The notes: generated by a model from the sequence alone, not told the origin. A DNA stretch of 49,420 nucleotides from an uncultured bacterium (GCA_905214955.1 CAJMON010000016.1:1-49420), one strand, 5' to 3'; positions 7,740 through 16,379 are shown, counted from the first letter of the stretch. Translations and numbers: made by a program.

Positions 7740-9422
7740 ATGTTACGAACCTTTACCACCCATAAAATCAGAGAGACCCAGGAACTTTCCGGGCGGCTGT
7801 GGGATTTCACCCTGTTGGACGGGGAACATGCCGGAGAAACCCAGAAAGTGCTGGTGCCAAGCTGTCTGGAAACCTATCCGGGTCTTGGAAATTACAGAGG
7901 ATGGAGTGCATACGAAACCGATTTTGAAGCAGAGGGAAACATCCGCCTGGAGTTTAAGGGCGTCAGCCATTTTGCAAAGGTGCTGGTGGATGACAAAGAA
8001 GTGGCACAGCATTACGGCTCCTACACCCCATTTTCTGTCTGCATCACAGACCTGGCTCCTGGCATCCACCACTTAAAAGTGCTGGTAGACAATGCATTTA
8101 AAGAAGATTATGCGTTGGATGTGCCAAACGATTACATGTCCTACGGCGGCATTTCCAGAGGCGTGGTTCTGGAAAAAATTCCAGGATGCTTTCTGAATTA
8201 TGTTCATGTGACGCCGGTAAAAGAAAAAAACAGCGCATGGATCGTCTCCATGGAAATTTCCTGTGAAAATATCACCGGGGAAGCAAAAACGGCGGCTGTA
8301 GATGTGGAACTGGCAGGCACCAAAATCCAGGATCAGGAAAGAACCTTGAATCCGGGAGAAAACGTGTGGACTCTGGAAAACATTTCCATTCCCGGAGCAA
8401 AGACCTGGAACATGGAAACACCGGTGCTGTATACGATTTTGGCTGTGCTGACAGAAAACGGCACACCGGTTGATGACTGGATGGACCGCACCGGATTTCG
8501 TACTGTGTCTATTGAGGGAAAGAAGCTTCTTATCAATGGAAAACAGATCCGGATCAAAGGATTCTGCCGCCACGAGGATCATCCCCAGTACGGCTGTGCC
8601 CTTCCGGCATCTGCCATGGCCTATGACCTGCAGCTGGTAAAAGATATGGGCGGAAACTCTGTGCGCACTACCCACTATCCCAATGATGAGCTTTTCCTGG
8701 ATCTGTGCGATGAAATGGGCATTCTGGTGTGGGAAGAAAACCATGCCAGAGGCTTTGTCACAGAAGAAATGAAACGTCCCCATTTTGAAGAGCAGTGTGA
8801 AGACACCATCCGGGAAATGATCCGGGCACATTACAACCACCCCTCCATTTATATCTGGGGAATTTTAAATGAGTGCGGAAGCGACAGTGAATTTGGCCGT
8901 GCATGCTATGATGCCCAGTTCCAGCTGATCCGGAAAATGGACCAGAGCCGTCCCTGCACTTATGCATCCTGCCGGTTCAACGTGGATATCTGTCAGGATC
9001 TGCCGGATGTGTGCTCCTGGAACATTTATCCTTACTGGTATGAGGAGAAAACATCCTGCCAGATGATGCAGGAGATCTGGGATTACCAGGAAAAATTAGG
9101 ACACGGCAGAGAAAAACCTTTCCTCATCAGCGAGATCGGAGCAGGCGGCATTTACGCATTCCGCGACCAGTCCAAGGATGTTTGGAGCGAAGACCTTCAG
9201 GCAGAGATCCTGGAAAATCAGATCAAGGAAGTGTTAAACACCGAAGAGTGCATCGGCATGTACATCTGGCAGTTCTGCGATGTGAGAGTAGCCAGGGTCT
9301 GGTGGGCAATCCGCCGTCCCAAGAGCCGGAACAACAAAGGAATCGTGGATGAGTACCGCCGTCCCAAGATGGCATATCATGTAGTGAAAGAACTGTACAG
9401 CCAGTTTGGCGATTATAAGTAA
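7740..9422 (+). CDS. GH2 glycoside hydrolase, probable beta-glucuronidase
   Basis: Glycoside hydrolase family 2 enzyme of about 560 residues with jelly-roll, Ig-like and TIM-barrel domains; no signal peptide, so it acts on imported substrate. The acid/base is E378 in WGILNECGSD and the nucleophile E465 in FLISEIGAGG (numbered from ATG 7740). Near the C-terminus N531-N532-K533-G534 (RNNKGI) fits the NxK motif that binds the carboxylate in beta-glucuronidases, aligning with N-K-K-G of E. coli UidA. It is slightly shorter than UidA (603). AAGGAGG (7725-7731) supports ATG 7740; GTG 7737 is also in frame. Related uronidases, such as galacturonide-specific enzymes, cannot be excluded. Confidence 0.85.
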   Translation: MLRTFTTHKIRETQELSGRLWDFTLLDGEHAGETQKVLVPSCLETYPGLGNYRGWSAYETDFEAEGNIRLEFKGVSHFAKVLVDDKEVAQHYGSYTPFSVCITDLAPGIHHLKVLVDNAFKEDYALDVPNDYMSYGGISRGVVLEKIPGCFLNYVHVTPVKEKNSAWIVSMEISCENITGEAKTAAVDVELAGTKIQDQERTLNPGENVWTLENISIPGAKTWNMETPVLYTILAVLTENGTPVDDWMDRTGFRTVSIEGKKLLINGKQIRIKGFCRHEDHPQYGCALPASAMAYDLQLVKDMGGNSVRTTHYPNDELFLDLCDEMGILVWEENHARGFVTEEMKRPHFEEQCEDTIREMIRAHYNHPSIYIWGILNECGSDSEFGRACYDAQFQLIRKMDQSRPCTYASCRFNVDICQDLPDVCSWNIYPYWYEEKTSCQMMQEIWDYQEKLGHGREKPFLISEIGAGGIYAFRDQSKDVWSEDLQAEILENQIKEVLNTEECIGMYIWQFCDVRVARVWWAIRRPKSRNNKGIVDEYRRPKMAYHVVKELYSQFGDYK

Positions 9423-9431
9423 GAAAAACCT

Positions 9432-9459
9432 TTTACAGAAAAAAAGAACAAGATATAAT
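9432..9459 (+). promoter_or_regulatory. Promoter before the oxidoreductase/AraC genes
   Basis: TTTACA (9432-9437), a 16-base spacer and TATAAT (9454-9459). A start near 9466 would give a leader of about 148 bases. Confidence 0.6.
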
Positions 9460-9492
9460 AGGTGTCACAGAGTATTCTGGGGCACCTATTAT
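9455..9492. promoter_or_regulatory. Long palindrome overlapping the -10 box
   Basis: ATAATAGGTG (9455-9464) and CACCTATTAT (9483-9492) are perfect 10-base arms. A second small inverted repeat (CAGA-GTAT-TCTG) is centred between them. The left arm overlaps the TATAAT box, so an operator bound by a dimeric regulator is more likely than an RNA hairpin. Confidence 0.5.
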
Positions 9493-9508
9493 GATGTCAG
9501 GATTGTGA

Positions 9509-9541
9509 GGTGCTGTGTGCCAGCGGCACACGTTTAGCACC
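9509..9541 (+). promoter_or_regulatory. Compound hairpin in the 5' leader
   Basis: GGTGCT-GTGTGCC (9509-9521) pairs with GGCACAC (9525-9531) and AGCACC (9536-9541), interrupted only by a GTTT bulge. That makes 13 base pairs around a three-base loop. No T-run follows, so it is not a terminator; it may stabilise the mRNA or be part of a leader element. Confidence 0.45.
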
Positions 9542-9613
9542 GCCGCAGTGGATATGGAGATACGAAGTACGGAACAATCCGTAAGGCATCAACATTAGTA
9601 GAAAGGGGAAAAG

Positions 9614-10747
9614 ATGAACGGAGAAAAGAAAACTCCTGTCCGGATGGGCATTCTGGGCATGGGAGCCATTGGAAGCCTTTATGCAAAACTGATCGGAAGC
9701 GGCCAGGTGCCGGACATGGTATTGACGGCTGTGACGCGGATGCATCCGGAAACCGCGGAGGCATTAAAAGAAGTTCTTCCAGAAGAAATCCGGATTTTTC
9801 AGGAGGCCGAAGATCTGCTGGAATATGACAATCTGGATGCTGTGCTGGTGTGTATGCCCCACGATCTTCATGAACCGCTGGTGTTAAAAGCCCTGGAAAA
9901 AGGTCTGGCTGTGTTCTGCGACAAGCCACTGGGACTTACCATAGGAGCCTGCGGGCGGATGGTAAAAAAAGCACAGGAAACCGGAAATCTGCTGGCAGTG
10001 ATGATGAACCAGCGCACGTCCCCCAGGCATCAGTGGTTAAGAGATGCAGTGCAGAGCGGCCAGTACGGGGCGCTGAAACGGGTAAACTGGATCATCACGG
10101 ACTGGTATCGGACAGACAGTTACTACCGGTTGGGAGGATGGCGGACATCCTGGAAGCGGGCAGGAGGCGGCGTATTGTTTAATCAGGCCATCCACAACTT
10201 AGATCTGCTTCAGTGGATCTGCGGGATGCCTTCCAAAGTCCAGGCATTCTGCCAGGAAGGAAAATGGCACGACCTTCCGGTGGAAGACGATGTGACAGCT
10301 TATTTTGAATTTCCGAAAGGAGCCACAGGTGTCTTTGTGACATCCACAGGCGATGCACCGGGCACCAACCGGCTGGAGATCAGCCTGGAAAAAGCGCAGA
10401 TTCTCTGCGAAAACGGCAAGGTAATGATCTGCGAACTGGAAGTGAATGAGCGGGATTTCTGCCGGGAAAGCCCGGAAGGATTTGCAAAGCCCAAAGGAAC
10501 CTGGCGGGAGGTAAAGCTCCCGGAAGAAAAAAATGCCTATGTCAAAATGCTGGAGAATTTTGCGGAAGCCTTCTTAAAAGGGACACCCCTCATAGCTTCC
10601 GGAGAAGAAGGATGTGCTGGCGTACGCCTGGCAGACGGTATGTATCTGTCCTCCTGGAAAAAAGAACTGGTGGATCTTTCCTATGAGGCAGAGGAGTTTG
10701 AACGGGCATTTTGGGAACGGTGCGAAGGAAAGGATGAGGGACATTGA
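9614..10747 (+). CDS. Gfo/Idh/MocA family oxidoreductase
   Basis: NAD(P)-dependent sugar or polyol dehydrogenase of 377 residues. The N-terminal Rossmann fold shows GILGMGAIGSLYA. CDKPLGL is the EKP-type motif whose lysine is catalytic, and GGGVLFNQAIHNLDLLQW supplies the usual catalytic His region. ATG 9614 follows AAAGGGG. It overlaps the next gene by four bases. It may oxidise or epimerise a sugar released by the upstream GH2 enzyme, but substrate specificity in this family cannot be read from sequence. Confidence 0.88.
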   Translation: MNGEKKTPVRMGILGMGAIGSLYAKLIGSGQVPDMVLTAVTRMHPETAEALKEVLPEEIRIFQEAEDLLEYDNLDAVLVCMPHDLHEPLVLKALEKGLAVFCDKPLGLTIGACGRMVKKAQETGNLLAVMMNQRTSPRHQWLRDAVQSGQYGALKRVNWIITDWYRTDSYYRLGGWRTSWKRAGGGVLFNQAIHNLDLLQWICGMPSKVQAFCQEGKWHDLPVEDDVTAYFEFPKGATGVFVTSTGDAPGTNRLEISLEKAQILCENGKVMICELEVNERDFCRESPEGFAKPKGTWREVKLPEEKNAYVKMLENFAEAFLKGTPLIASGEEGCAGVRLADGMYLSSWKKELVDLSYEAEEFERAFWERCEGKDEGH

Positions 10748-11829
10748 TCTATCATCAGGTAAAAGATCCTGTCCGCTATCAGACAGTATTTTACAAACAG
10801 ATCGGCTTGAAAAAACATGAGACCGGAGATGGTTCCGGAATGGAAAATGACTGGTCTTCTCCTGAAATTGGCTATATTTATACCTTTGGAAGCATGGATA
10901 CGATGCAGTTTGGAATCGGAGAATATACGGTTTCCGTAGATTTTCTGTCAGAATTTCAGTATGATACAGAATACCTTCATGCAGGAATCATTTACGAAGG
11001 AGTGACCTACTCTCTGGTAGACAATAAAATGGAAGAACTGGCGATTCCCTCGATGTTTCTGGCAATGGAAAAAGCCAGCGGAGGAATTAACTGCTGGAAA
11101 AAAGGCCAGCACTTCAAGGGGATTGAGCTTTCCATCGAAATGGAATACCTGAAAAAAGAAATCCTGCCATTTCTTGGAATTTCTGAAAAAGCACTGGATT
11201 TTCTGGAACGGAATGTCCGGTATCTGCATCTGCCCCAGGAACTTCAGGACATAATTTTGGAAGCAGAACGGCTGCTGAAAGAAAAAGCCATGACCACAGA
11301 ACTGTTAAAAGGGATGAGCAGTCTGTTCGCTGCACATCTGGTCCGCCCGGAAATTCGAGAAAGCTTTCAGAATGGAGAAGCGCTTCTGGCAGGAAAAATA
11401 CAGGTGGGGAAAAAGCAGATTCGGATTACGAAAGAAGACTTTCGGAAAATTGTGGCGGCACATGACCAGATCCGGAACAATGCAGATGCATTTCCAACAA
11501 TCTATGCCCTGAGCCAGGAACTGAAAATTGGAGAGCAGAAGCTGAAAGCAGGATTTCAGAAACTGTATCAGCAGACGATCTGGGATTATGCCAATCAGAT
11601 CCGCATGAGCAGAGCGGCTTTCCTGCTGAAAAATACAGAAAAGACCATCGAGGAGATTTCAGAACTGACCGGTTATCAGAGCCAGGCAGCTTTCCGGAAC
11701 ATGTTCAAAAAATGGAGCGGAACCACGCCAGGGCAGTTCCGCTCTTATATGAAACATAACGGCAGTGAGAGTGCAAAAATTACGAAGCGGCTCTTGAATG
11801 CTGCAGGTGATGACGGCCTTCTGGAATAA
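10744..11829 (+). CDS. AraC family transcriptional regulator
   Basis: A 361-residue regulator with an unrecognised N-terminal sensing part and a C-terminal AraC DNA-binding domain (about 265-350). The latter contains FPTIYALSQELKIGEQKLKAGFQKLY and TIEEISELTGYQSQAAFRNMFKKWSGTTPGQFR. The start is taken as TTG 10744, overlapping the stop of the oxidoreductase gene, with GAGGG just upstream; an internal ATG near 10841 is the alternative. It could regulate this sugar locus or the convergent iron-importer operon; AraC activators of siderophore uptake are known. Its last 50 bases overlap the end of the ABC ATPase gene on the other strand. Confidence 0.85.
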   Translation: MIYHQVKDPVRYQTVFYKQIGLKKHETGDGSGMENDWSSPEIGYIYTFGSMDTMQFGIGEYTVSVDFLSEFQYDTEYLHAGIIYEGVTYSLVDNKMEELAIPSMFLAMEKASGGINCWKKGQHFKGIELSIEMEYLKKEILPFLGISEKALDFLERNVRYLHLPQELQDIILEAERLLKEKAMTTELLKGMSSLFAAHLVRPEIRESFQNGEALLAGKIQVGKKQIRITKEDFRKIVAAHDQIRNNADAFPTIYALSQELKIGEQKLKAGFQKLYQQTIWDYANQIRMSRAAFLLKNTEKTIEEISELTGYQSQAAFRNMFKKWSGTTPGQFRSYMKHNGSESAKITKRLLNAAGDDGLLE

Positions 11830-12595
11830 TCAGGGGAGTGCCGGAAACCGGATCCGGAATGATCTGGCAGTTCAGGCCGTAGACCTGTTTCATCAGAGCC
11901 GGTGTGATGATCTGGGAAGGGGCTCCCTGGGCAGCCAGCTGTCCTTTACACATGGCGAAAATGTAATCCGCATACCGTGCAGAAAGGTTGATGTCGTGGA
12001 GCACCATGACAATGGTGGTGTGGCGTTTCCGGTTCAGGTCTGTGAGAAGATCCAGAATCTCCACCTGGTAGGAAATGTCCAGGTAGGTGGTTGGCTCATC
12101 CAGCAGCAGAATGTCTGTCTGCTGGGCAAGAGCCAGAGCAATCCAGACACGCTGGCGCTGTCCTCCGGAAAGCTCATCCACGCTGCGGTCTGCCAGGGAA
12201 GTAATTCCCATCATTTCCAGAGCTTCCTCGACAGCCTGAAAGTCTTCTGTGCTTAAGCCGCCAAAGGCACGCCGGTAAGGAAAACGTCCTCTGGCTACCA
12301 AATCCGTCACCTTGATTCCCTCCGGAACAATGGGAGATTGGGGAAGGAGGCCCAGTTTCTGGGCAATCTGTCTGGAAGGAATGGAAGAAATGTTTTTTCC
12401 ATCCAGGGTAATGGTGCCGCCTTCCGGTTTTAAAAGTCTTGCGAAAGTTTTTAACAGCGTTGATTTTCCACAGCCGTTGGCTCCGAGAATCACGCTGATT
12501 TTATTTTGCGGAATTTTGATGCTGACATTGGAAAGGATGGGCTGTCCATCGTATCCGGCTGAAAGATTTTCCGATAAAAGTTCAGGATGGTTCAT
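11780..12595 (-). CDS. Fe-siderophore-type ABC transporter ATPase (FecE-like)
   Basis: Cytoplasmic ATPase of a FecCDE/FhuC-type importer, 271 residues. It has Walker A GANGCGKST, signature LSGGQRQR, Walker B DILLLDEPTTYLD and the switch His in VMVLHDINLSA. The LDI after the Walker B Asp/Glu is typical of the iron-chelate/cobalamin class. It is the last gene of a tightly packed four-gene reverse operon. No terminator separates it from the convergent AraC gene, whose 3' end it overlaps. Confidence 0.93.
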   Translation of the reverse strand: MNHPELLSENLSAGYDGQPILSNVSIKIPQNKISVILGANGCGKSTLLKTFARLLKPEGGTITLDGKNISSIPSRQIAQKLGLLPQSPIVPEGIKVTDLVARGRFPYRRAFGGLSTEDFQAVEEALEMMGITSLADRSVDELSGGQRQRVWIALALAQQTDILLLDEPTTYLDISYQVEILDLLTDLNRKRHTTIVMVLHDINLSARYADYIFAMCKGQLAAQGAPSQIITPALMKQVYGLNCQIIPDPVSGTPLIIPEGRHHLQHSRAAS

Positions 12596-13626
12596 CAGAC
12601 ATGTTCTCCTTTTCGATTCATGCGAAGCAGTAAGTACAGCAGGTAGGGGGCTCCTAAGATTCCGGTGACGACACCCACAGGATAGCGGGAGGGCATGGCA
12701 AACTGTCCGATCAGGTCAGATGCCAAGACTAAAACGCTTCCGGTAAGGGCAGAGCTTAGCAGGCAGCTGCGTCCATGTCCACTGATTCTGGAAGCAATGG
12801 GACCGGAAAGAAACGCCACAGAGGCAATAGGGCCGGTCACGGAGGTAGCAAATGCAACCAGAAGAAGAGAAAGCAGGATCAGCAGCAGGCGGATCACATT
12901 CACCGGAACACCCAGAGTGACCGCGTGGGCTTCTCCAAGCTGCAGCATCATCAGTTGACGGTTCAGAAGCAGAATGCCAAGTCCGGCAGCAAAGATTATC
13001 ATTGCGAGCCTTGGGACGTTTTCCAGCTTTACGCCATTTAAACTTCCGGAAAGCCAGCGCAGGGCATTGGCGACATCATATTCTGAAGCTTTCAAAAGCA
13101 TCCAGGAAATCACCGCATTCAAAAAAGCCTGCATTCCGATACCAGTGAGGATCAGCCTGGCATTGGAAAAGCCATTTCCCCTGGAAAGAAAGTAAATCAG
13201 GGAGGAAACAAGAAGGCCGGAGGCAGCTGCCATCCAGGAGACGGTATTGTTGTTCAGTTTCAGAACCAGGATACCAAACACGGCAGCAACACTGGCTCCG
13301 GATGTGATGCCAATGATATCCGGACTTGCCAGAGGATTTCCAAGAAGCTTCTGAAAGGTGTTTCCGGCGAGGCCAAACGCAAGGCCGCACAGAATCCCGG
13401 TAAGCATTCTTGGAAAGCGCAGTGTGCGGATCGTAAAGGCGGCGCCGTTAATGTCTGCACCGGAAAGCACCTGAAAAACGGTTTTAGGGGAATAGATGGT
13501 ATTTCCATAAACCATCATCATTCCTGCAAGAACGAGAGTCAGCAGAAGCAGAAAAATACAGGTGAGCACATAGCGGCGCTGACGTTTCTGAAAACCTTTG
13601 GCGGCCGGAGAAAGTTGTTTTTTCAT
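12595..13626 (-). CDS. Fe-siderophore-type ABC permease (FecD-like)
   Basis: FecCD-family permease of 343 residues with about ten membrane helices. Recognisable family motifs are GFQ/GNTFQKLLGNPLASPDIIGITSGAS near the N-terminus and SVAFLSGPIASRISGHGRSCLLSSALTG in the region contacting the ATPase, ending YPVGVVTGILGAPYLLYLLLR. It overlaps its permease partner by four bases and touches the ATPase gene by one base, so translation is coupled throughout. Confidence 0.92.
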   Translation of the reverse strand: MKKQLSPAAKGFQKRQRRYVLTCIFLLLLTLVLAGMMMVYGNTIYSPKTVFQVLSGADINGAAFTIRTLRFPRMLTGILCGLAFGLAGNTFQKLLGNPLASPDIIGITSGASVAAVFGILVLKLNNNTVSWMAAASGLLVSSLIYFLSRGNGFSNARLILTGIGMQAFLNAVISWMLLKASEYDVANALRWLSGSLNGVKLENVPRLAMIIFAAGLGILLLNRQLMMLQLGEAHAVTLGVPVNVIRLLLILLSLLLVAFATSVTGPIASVAFLSGPIASRISGHGRSCLLSSALTGSVLVLASDLIGQFAMPSRYPVGVVTGILGAPYLLYLLLRMNRKGEHV

Positions 13627-14621
13627 AGAGAGCTCACCTTAACCTTTCGAATGATAAAAATAAATACGGGGGCGCCGATCAGCGCAGTCACAATTCCTGA
13701 TTCCAGTTCGCCGGGACGGCCAAGCACCCTGCCTGCGGTGTCCGCAAAAAGAAGAAGAGATGCGCCGCAGATGGCGGATAAGGGAAGAATTTTCCGCATA
13801 TCCGGTCCAATTAGCATTCGGATCAAGTGGGGAATCATCAGTCCCACAAAACCGATAGGACCGGCAAGAGCAGTGGTAGAAGCGCATAAAAGGACTCCGG
13901 CCAGTGCAGCAGCACCGCGTATTAGAGGTACATTCAGCCCCAGGCCGGTGGCTGCATCGTCTCCCAGGGCCAGGGTATTTAAAGAGGGAGCCAGAAAAAT
14001 ACTGGCAGCAAATCCGATGAGGAAAAAAGGCAGAAGAAGACGGATTTCTCCCCATCCGGCACAGCCAACGCTTCCAGTCTGCCAGAAACGGAATTGATCC
14101 ATGACCTGGCTGCTTGGCAGCATAACGGTATTTACCAGAGACTGAAGAGCAGTGCTGGCGGCAGCGCCAGCCAGCGCAAGCTTCAGGGGCGTGGCTCCGC
14201 CGTTTCCGATGGAAGCAAGACCATAAACCAGAATGGCGGTCAGTGCTGCACCGGCAAAAGCCAGCCAGATATATTCCAGTCCTGTAGAAATATGAAGAAA
14301 CGCAATTCCACATACCACAAACAAAGAGGCACCGGTATTCACGCCCAGAATACTGGGATCTGCAATGGGATTCCGGGTGACTGCCTGCATAAGAGCGCCG
14401 GAAACAGCCAGGGCTGCACCGGCAAGAATGCCAAAGACGGTTCTTGGAACACGAGCCATAACAACAGATGTTTCAAAGGTTTTTTCTCCAATGCCAAGAA
14501 TACTCTGGATAACAACGGGAAAGCCCACGGATTTGGCTCCGCAGGCTATCGAGGCCAGCACACACAGTGCCAGGCAGGAAAAACTGAGCAGGACAGTCAG
14601 TATAAAATGCTGCTTTTTCAT
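13623..14621 (-). CDS. Fe-siderophore-type ABC permease (FecC-like)
   Basis: FecCD-family permease of 332 residues and partner of the FecD-like protein. It has GALMQAVTRNPIADPSILGVNTGAS, the canonical FecCD loop, and ALAGPIGFVGLMIPHLIRMLIGPD, followed by the C-terminal GRPGELESGIVTALIGAPVFIFII. Four-base overlaps at both ends (ATGA type) show that binding protein, both permeases and ATPase are one operon. The exact chelate is not predictable. Confidence 0.92.
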   Translation of the reverse strand: MKKQHFILTVLLSFSCLALCVLASIACGAKSVGFPVVIQSILGIGEKTFETSVVMARVPRTVFGILAGAALAVSGALMQAVTRNPIADPSILGVNTGASLFVVCGIAFLHISTGLEYIWLAFAGAALTAILVYGLASIGNGGATPLKLALAGAAASTALQSLVNTVMLPSSQVMDQFRFWQTGSVGCAGWGEIRLLLPFFLIGFAASIFLAPSLNTLALGDDAATGLGLNVPLIRGAAALAGVLLCASTTALAGPIGFVGLMIPHLIRMLIGPDMRKILPLSAICGASLLLFADTAGRVLGRPGELESGIVTALIGAPVFIFIIRKVKVSSL

Positions 14622-15646
14622 TTGATCTTTGCCTGCGCAGCAGACAGCAGATCCAGATATTCATCAATCTCATAAGGGATAGAGAGGATAGATGGTGTAG
14701 CAGCTCCAGCCAGGGCAGTGGTGCTGTCAATTAGAACCATTGCTCCATTTTTCACAGCAGGAATCTGGCTCATGAGTTCATCTGCCTGTACGGCTTTCAG
14801 CAGAGATTCATCGCCATAGGCAACAATCATATCCACATCGCTTAACTGATCAGCATTTTCACGGCTCATGGTTACAGAAAAGTCTGTGGTGTTTCCGGCC
14901 AGGTTCTGAACACTGTCCGGAAGGGCAAGTCCCAGATCCAGCAGATAAGCAGCCCGGGGATCTGCGGTGGGCAGGTATACATAGAAGGTACTCAGATCAT
15001 CTGCATTGATCCAGCAGAAAGCAGTTTTCACACCGGCAAGTTCCGGATGCTCGGCAAGTTTTTCCTGAATCAGGGCATCCACTTCAGCTACTTTTGCCTC
15101 GCCTTCTGCTTTCATGCCCATGCCCTCTGCATTTTCAATGGTCTGCTCTCTCCAGGTAGTCTGCCATGCGGCTTCTTTGTAGGGGATTACAGGGGCAATC
15201 TGGGTCAGGGTATCATAATCTTCTTGAGTCAGTCCGGAATAGGAAGCCAGAATCACATCCGGATTGGTGTCGCTGATGGCTTCAAAATCCAGTCCGTCCA
15301 CATCGTCAAAGACAACCGGGCTGTCTACACCAAGTTCTTTGAAGGCTTCATCGGTCCAGGGATGGAGATTGTTTTCGGTGACAAGTCCATAATTGGCAGT
15401 GGAAACACCAACCGGTGCCACGCCCAGTGCCAGAGGAGTATCCTGATTTTCCCAGCCGACGGCAGCAATCCGATCCGGTTTGCTCTCAATAACGGTTTCC
15501 CCAAAGGCGTGTTCAATGGTAAGGGGGAAGCTGGTCTCGGAACTGACAGTCTCAGATTCTGCAGTTTCGGATTCAGAAGCGGAAACAGACATTCCGCATA
15601 CACTGATGCAAAGGGCACAGAGAAGAAGCACTTTTTTATAATTCAT
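14618..15646 (-). CDS. Iron-siderophore-type ABC substrate-binding protein
   Basis: Class III periplasmic-type binding protein (FhuD/FecB/BtuF fold), 342 residues. An N-terminal signal region (VLLLCALCISVCGMSVSA) is followed by a Ser/Glu/Thr-rich linker, then the mature domain. PDRIAAVGWENQDTPLALGV and PDVILASYSGLTQEDYDTLTQIAPV are typical of siderophore-binding proteins. A clean lipobox is not evident (candidate cysteines are preceded by Leu or Val), so anchoring is uncertain. It is the first gene of the operon, directly behind a promoter with a DtxR-like box. Corrinoid or haem binding is less likely but possible. Confidence 0.88.
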   Translation of the reverse strand: MNYKKVLLLCALCISVCGMSVSASESETAESETVSSETSFPLTIEHAFGETVIESKPDRIAAVGWENQDTPLALGVAPVGVSTANYGLVTENNLHPWTDEAFKELGVDSPVVFDDVDGLDFEAISDTNPDVILASYSGLTQEDYDTLTQIAPVIPYKEAAWQTTWREQTIENAEGMGMKAEGEAKVAEVDALIQEKLAEHPELAGVKTAFCWINADDLSTFYVYLPTADPRAAYLLDLGLALPDSVQNLAGNTTDFSVTMSRENADQLSDVDMIVAYGDESLLKAVQADELMSQIPAVKNGAMVLIDSTTALAGAATPSILSIPYEIDEYLDLLSAAQAKIK

Positions 15647-15677
15647 AACAAAACCTCCATAAATTTGTTTAAACTAA

Positions 15678-15691
15678 TTAGACTGAACTAA
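15678..15691. promoter_or_regulatory. DtxR/IdeR-like iron box candidate
   Basis: TTAG-ACTGAA-CTAA has the inverted TTAG-N6-CTAA core of DtxR-family operators and continues into further TTAG-like sequence. It sits just downstream of the start expected from the reverse promoter, a repressing position. The assignment rests on motif similarity only. Confidence 0.45.
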
Positions 15692-15700
15692 CTGGCGCAG

Positions 15701-15729
15701 AGTATAGCATGATGAAAAAAGTTCGTCAA
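15701..15729 (-). promoter_or_regulatory. Promoter of the iron-importer operon
   Basis: On the reverse strand TTGACG (15729-15724), a 17-base spacer and TATACT (15706-15701) form a near-consensus sigma-A promoter about 55 bases before the binding-protein start. Confidence 0.75.
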
Positions 15730-15800
15730 CGGGTGCATCGTAAAAAATAGATTTGTCACCGGATTCAGTCGTTGATGGTATTAATAATTTTGCGTACCGT

Positions 15801-15830
15801 TTGACTGGAATGACACTTGTTTTGTATGAA
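15801..15830 (+). promoter_or_regulatory. Promoter of the small secreted protein
   Basis: TTGACT (15801-15806), an 18-base spacer and TATGAA (15825-15830). Transcription would begin near 15837, after the upstream in-frame ATG codons, which supports the start at 15855. Confidence 0.45.
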
Positions 15831-15854
15831 AAAATGGAGGAAAGAGAGAAAATA

Positions 15855-16328
15855 ATGAATCAGGAAAAGAAACAAAAACTACCTACAGCAGCGGTGTTCC
15901 TTCGGTTTCTGGTGATGGCTGTTTTTATGGGCTTTCATCTGAACACAGAGGCAGCCGAAGAACGGTACACCGTTGTGATGAAAGAAACAAGAAGTTATTC
16001 CGGGGCCCTGGAATATTTTGGTAATCTTCATGCAGGGAAAGCAACAGTGGCTGTGAAAGGCTGCGGTTCCTACCGTGGAACCGTGTATACTGGCTTTTTT
16101 GTTGATTCTTTGGAACTGTCAGACCTGAAAACAGTAGAGGTGCAAAATGGAGACAGCGCCAGGTTTACCGATGCAACAGAATTCCTGAAAGAAAATGTCA
16201 AGGTGACTTATCAGGGAAAGACCCTGCAGTATGGAACGGATTATGTGCGGATCCGAGGATATCAAAAAGCTTCCGGGAAAACCATTTACGGTGTCTGGAG
16301 CAAAACTGTGAAGATAAAAATTCAATAA
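15855..16328 (+). CDS. Small secreted or anchored protein with Ig-like repeat sequence
   Basis: About 157 residues. A basic N-terminus and a hydrophobic segment (TAAVFLRFLVMAVFMGFHL) act as signal peptide or anchor. The exported part has GSYRGTVYTGFFV and VTYQGKTLQYGTDYVRIRGY. Patterns like YxG...L..GTDY recur in the Ig-like cell-surface domains of Clostridia. There are no catalytic residues to point to. GGAGG (15836-15840) is 14 bases upstream, rather far; in-frame ATG 15834 has no ribosome site and lies before the predicted transcript start. It is divergent from the iron operon and separated from the riboswitch downstream. Confidence 0.6.
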   Translation: MNQEKKQKLPTAAVFLRFLVMAVFMGFHLNTEAAEERYTVVMKETRSYSGALEYFGNLHAGKATVAVKGCGSYRGTVYTGFFVDSLELSDLKTVEVQNGDSARFTDATEFLKENVKVTYQGKTLQYGTDYVRIRGYQKASGKTIYGVWSKTVKIKIQ

Positions 16329-16379
16329 AAAGAACGCAAAAATTGTATAAAAAAGAGCAATATGTGAAGGGAAACAAAG

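Noticed and set aside
8073..8840. 255-codon reverse ORF
   Set aside because: Shadow of the GH2 gene, whose catalytic motifs and codon use are clear.
13639..14313. 224-codon second reverse frame inside the FecC-like gene
   Set aside because: The overlapping frame encodes the FecCD motifs; this one is Cys/Arg/Ser-rich noise.
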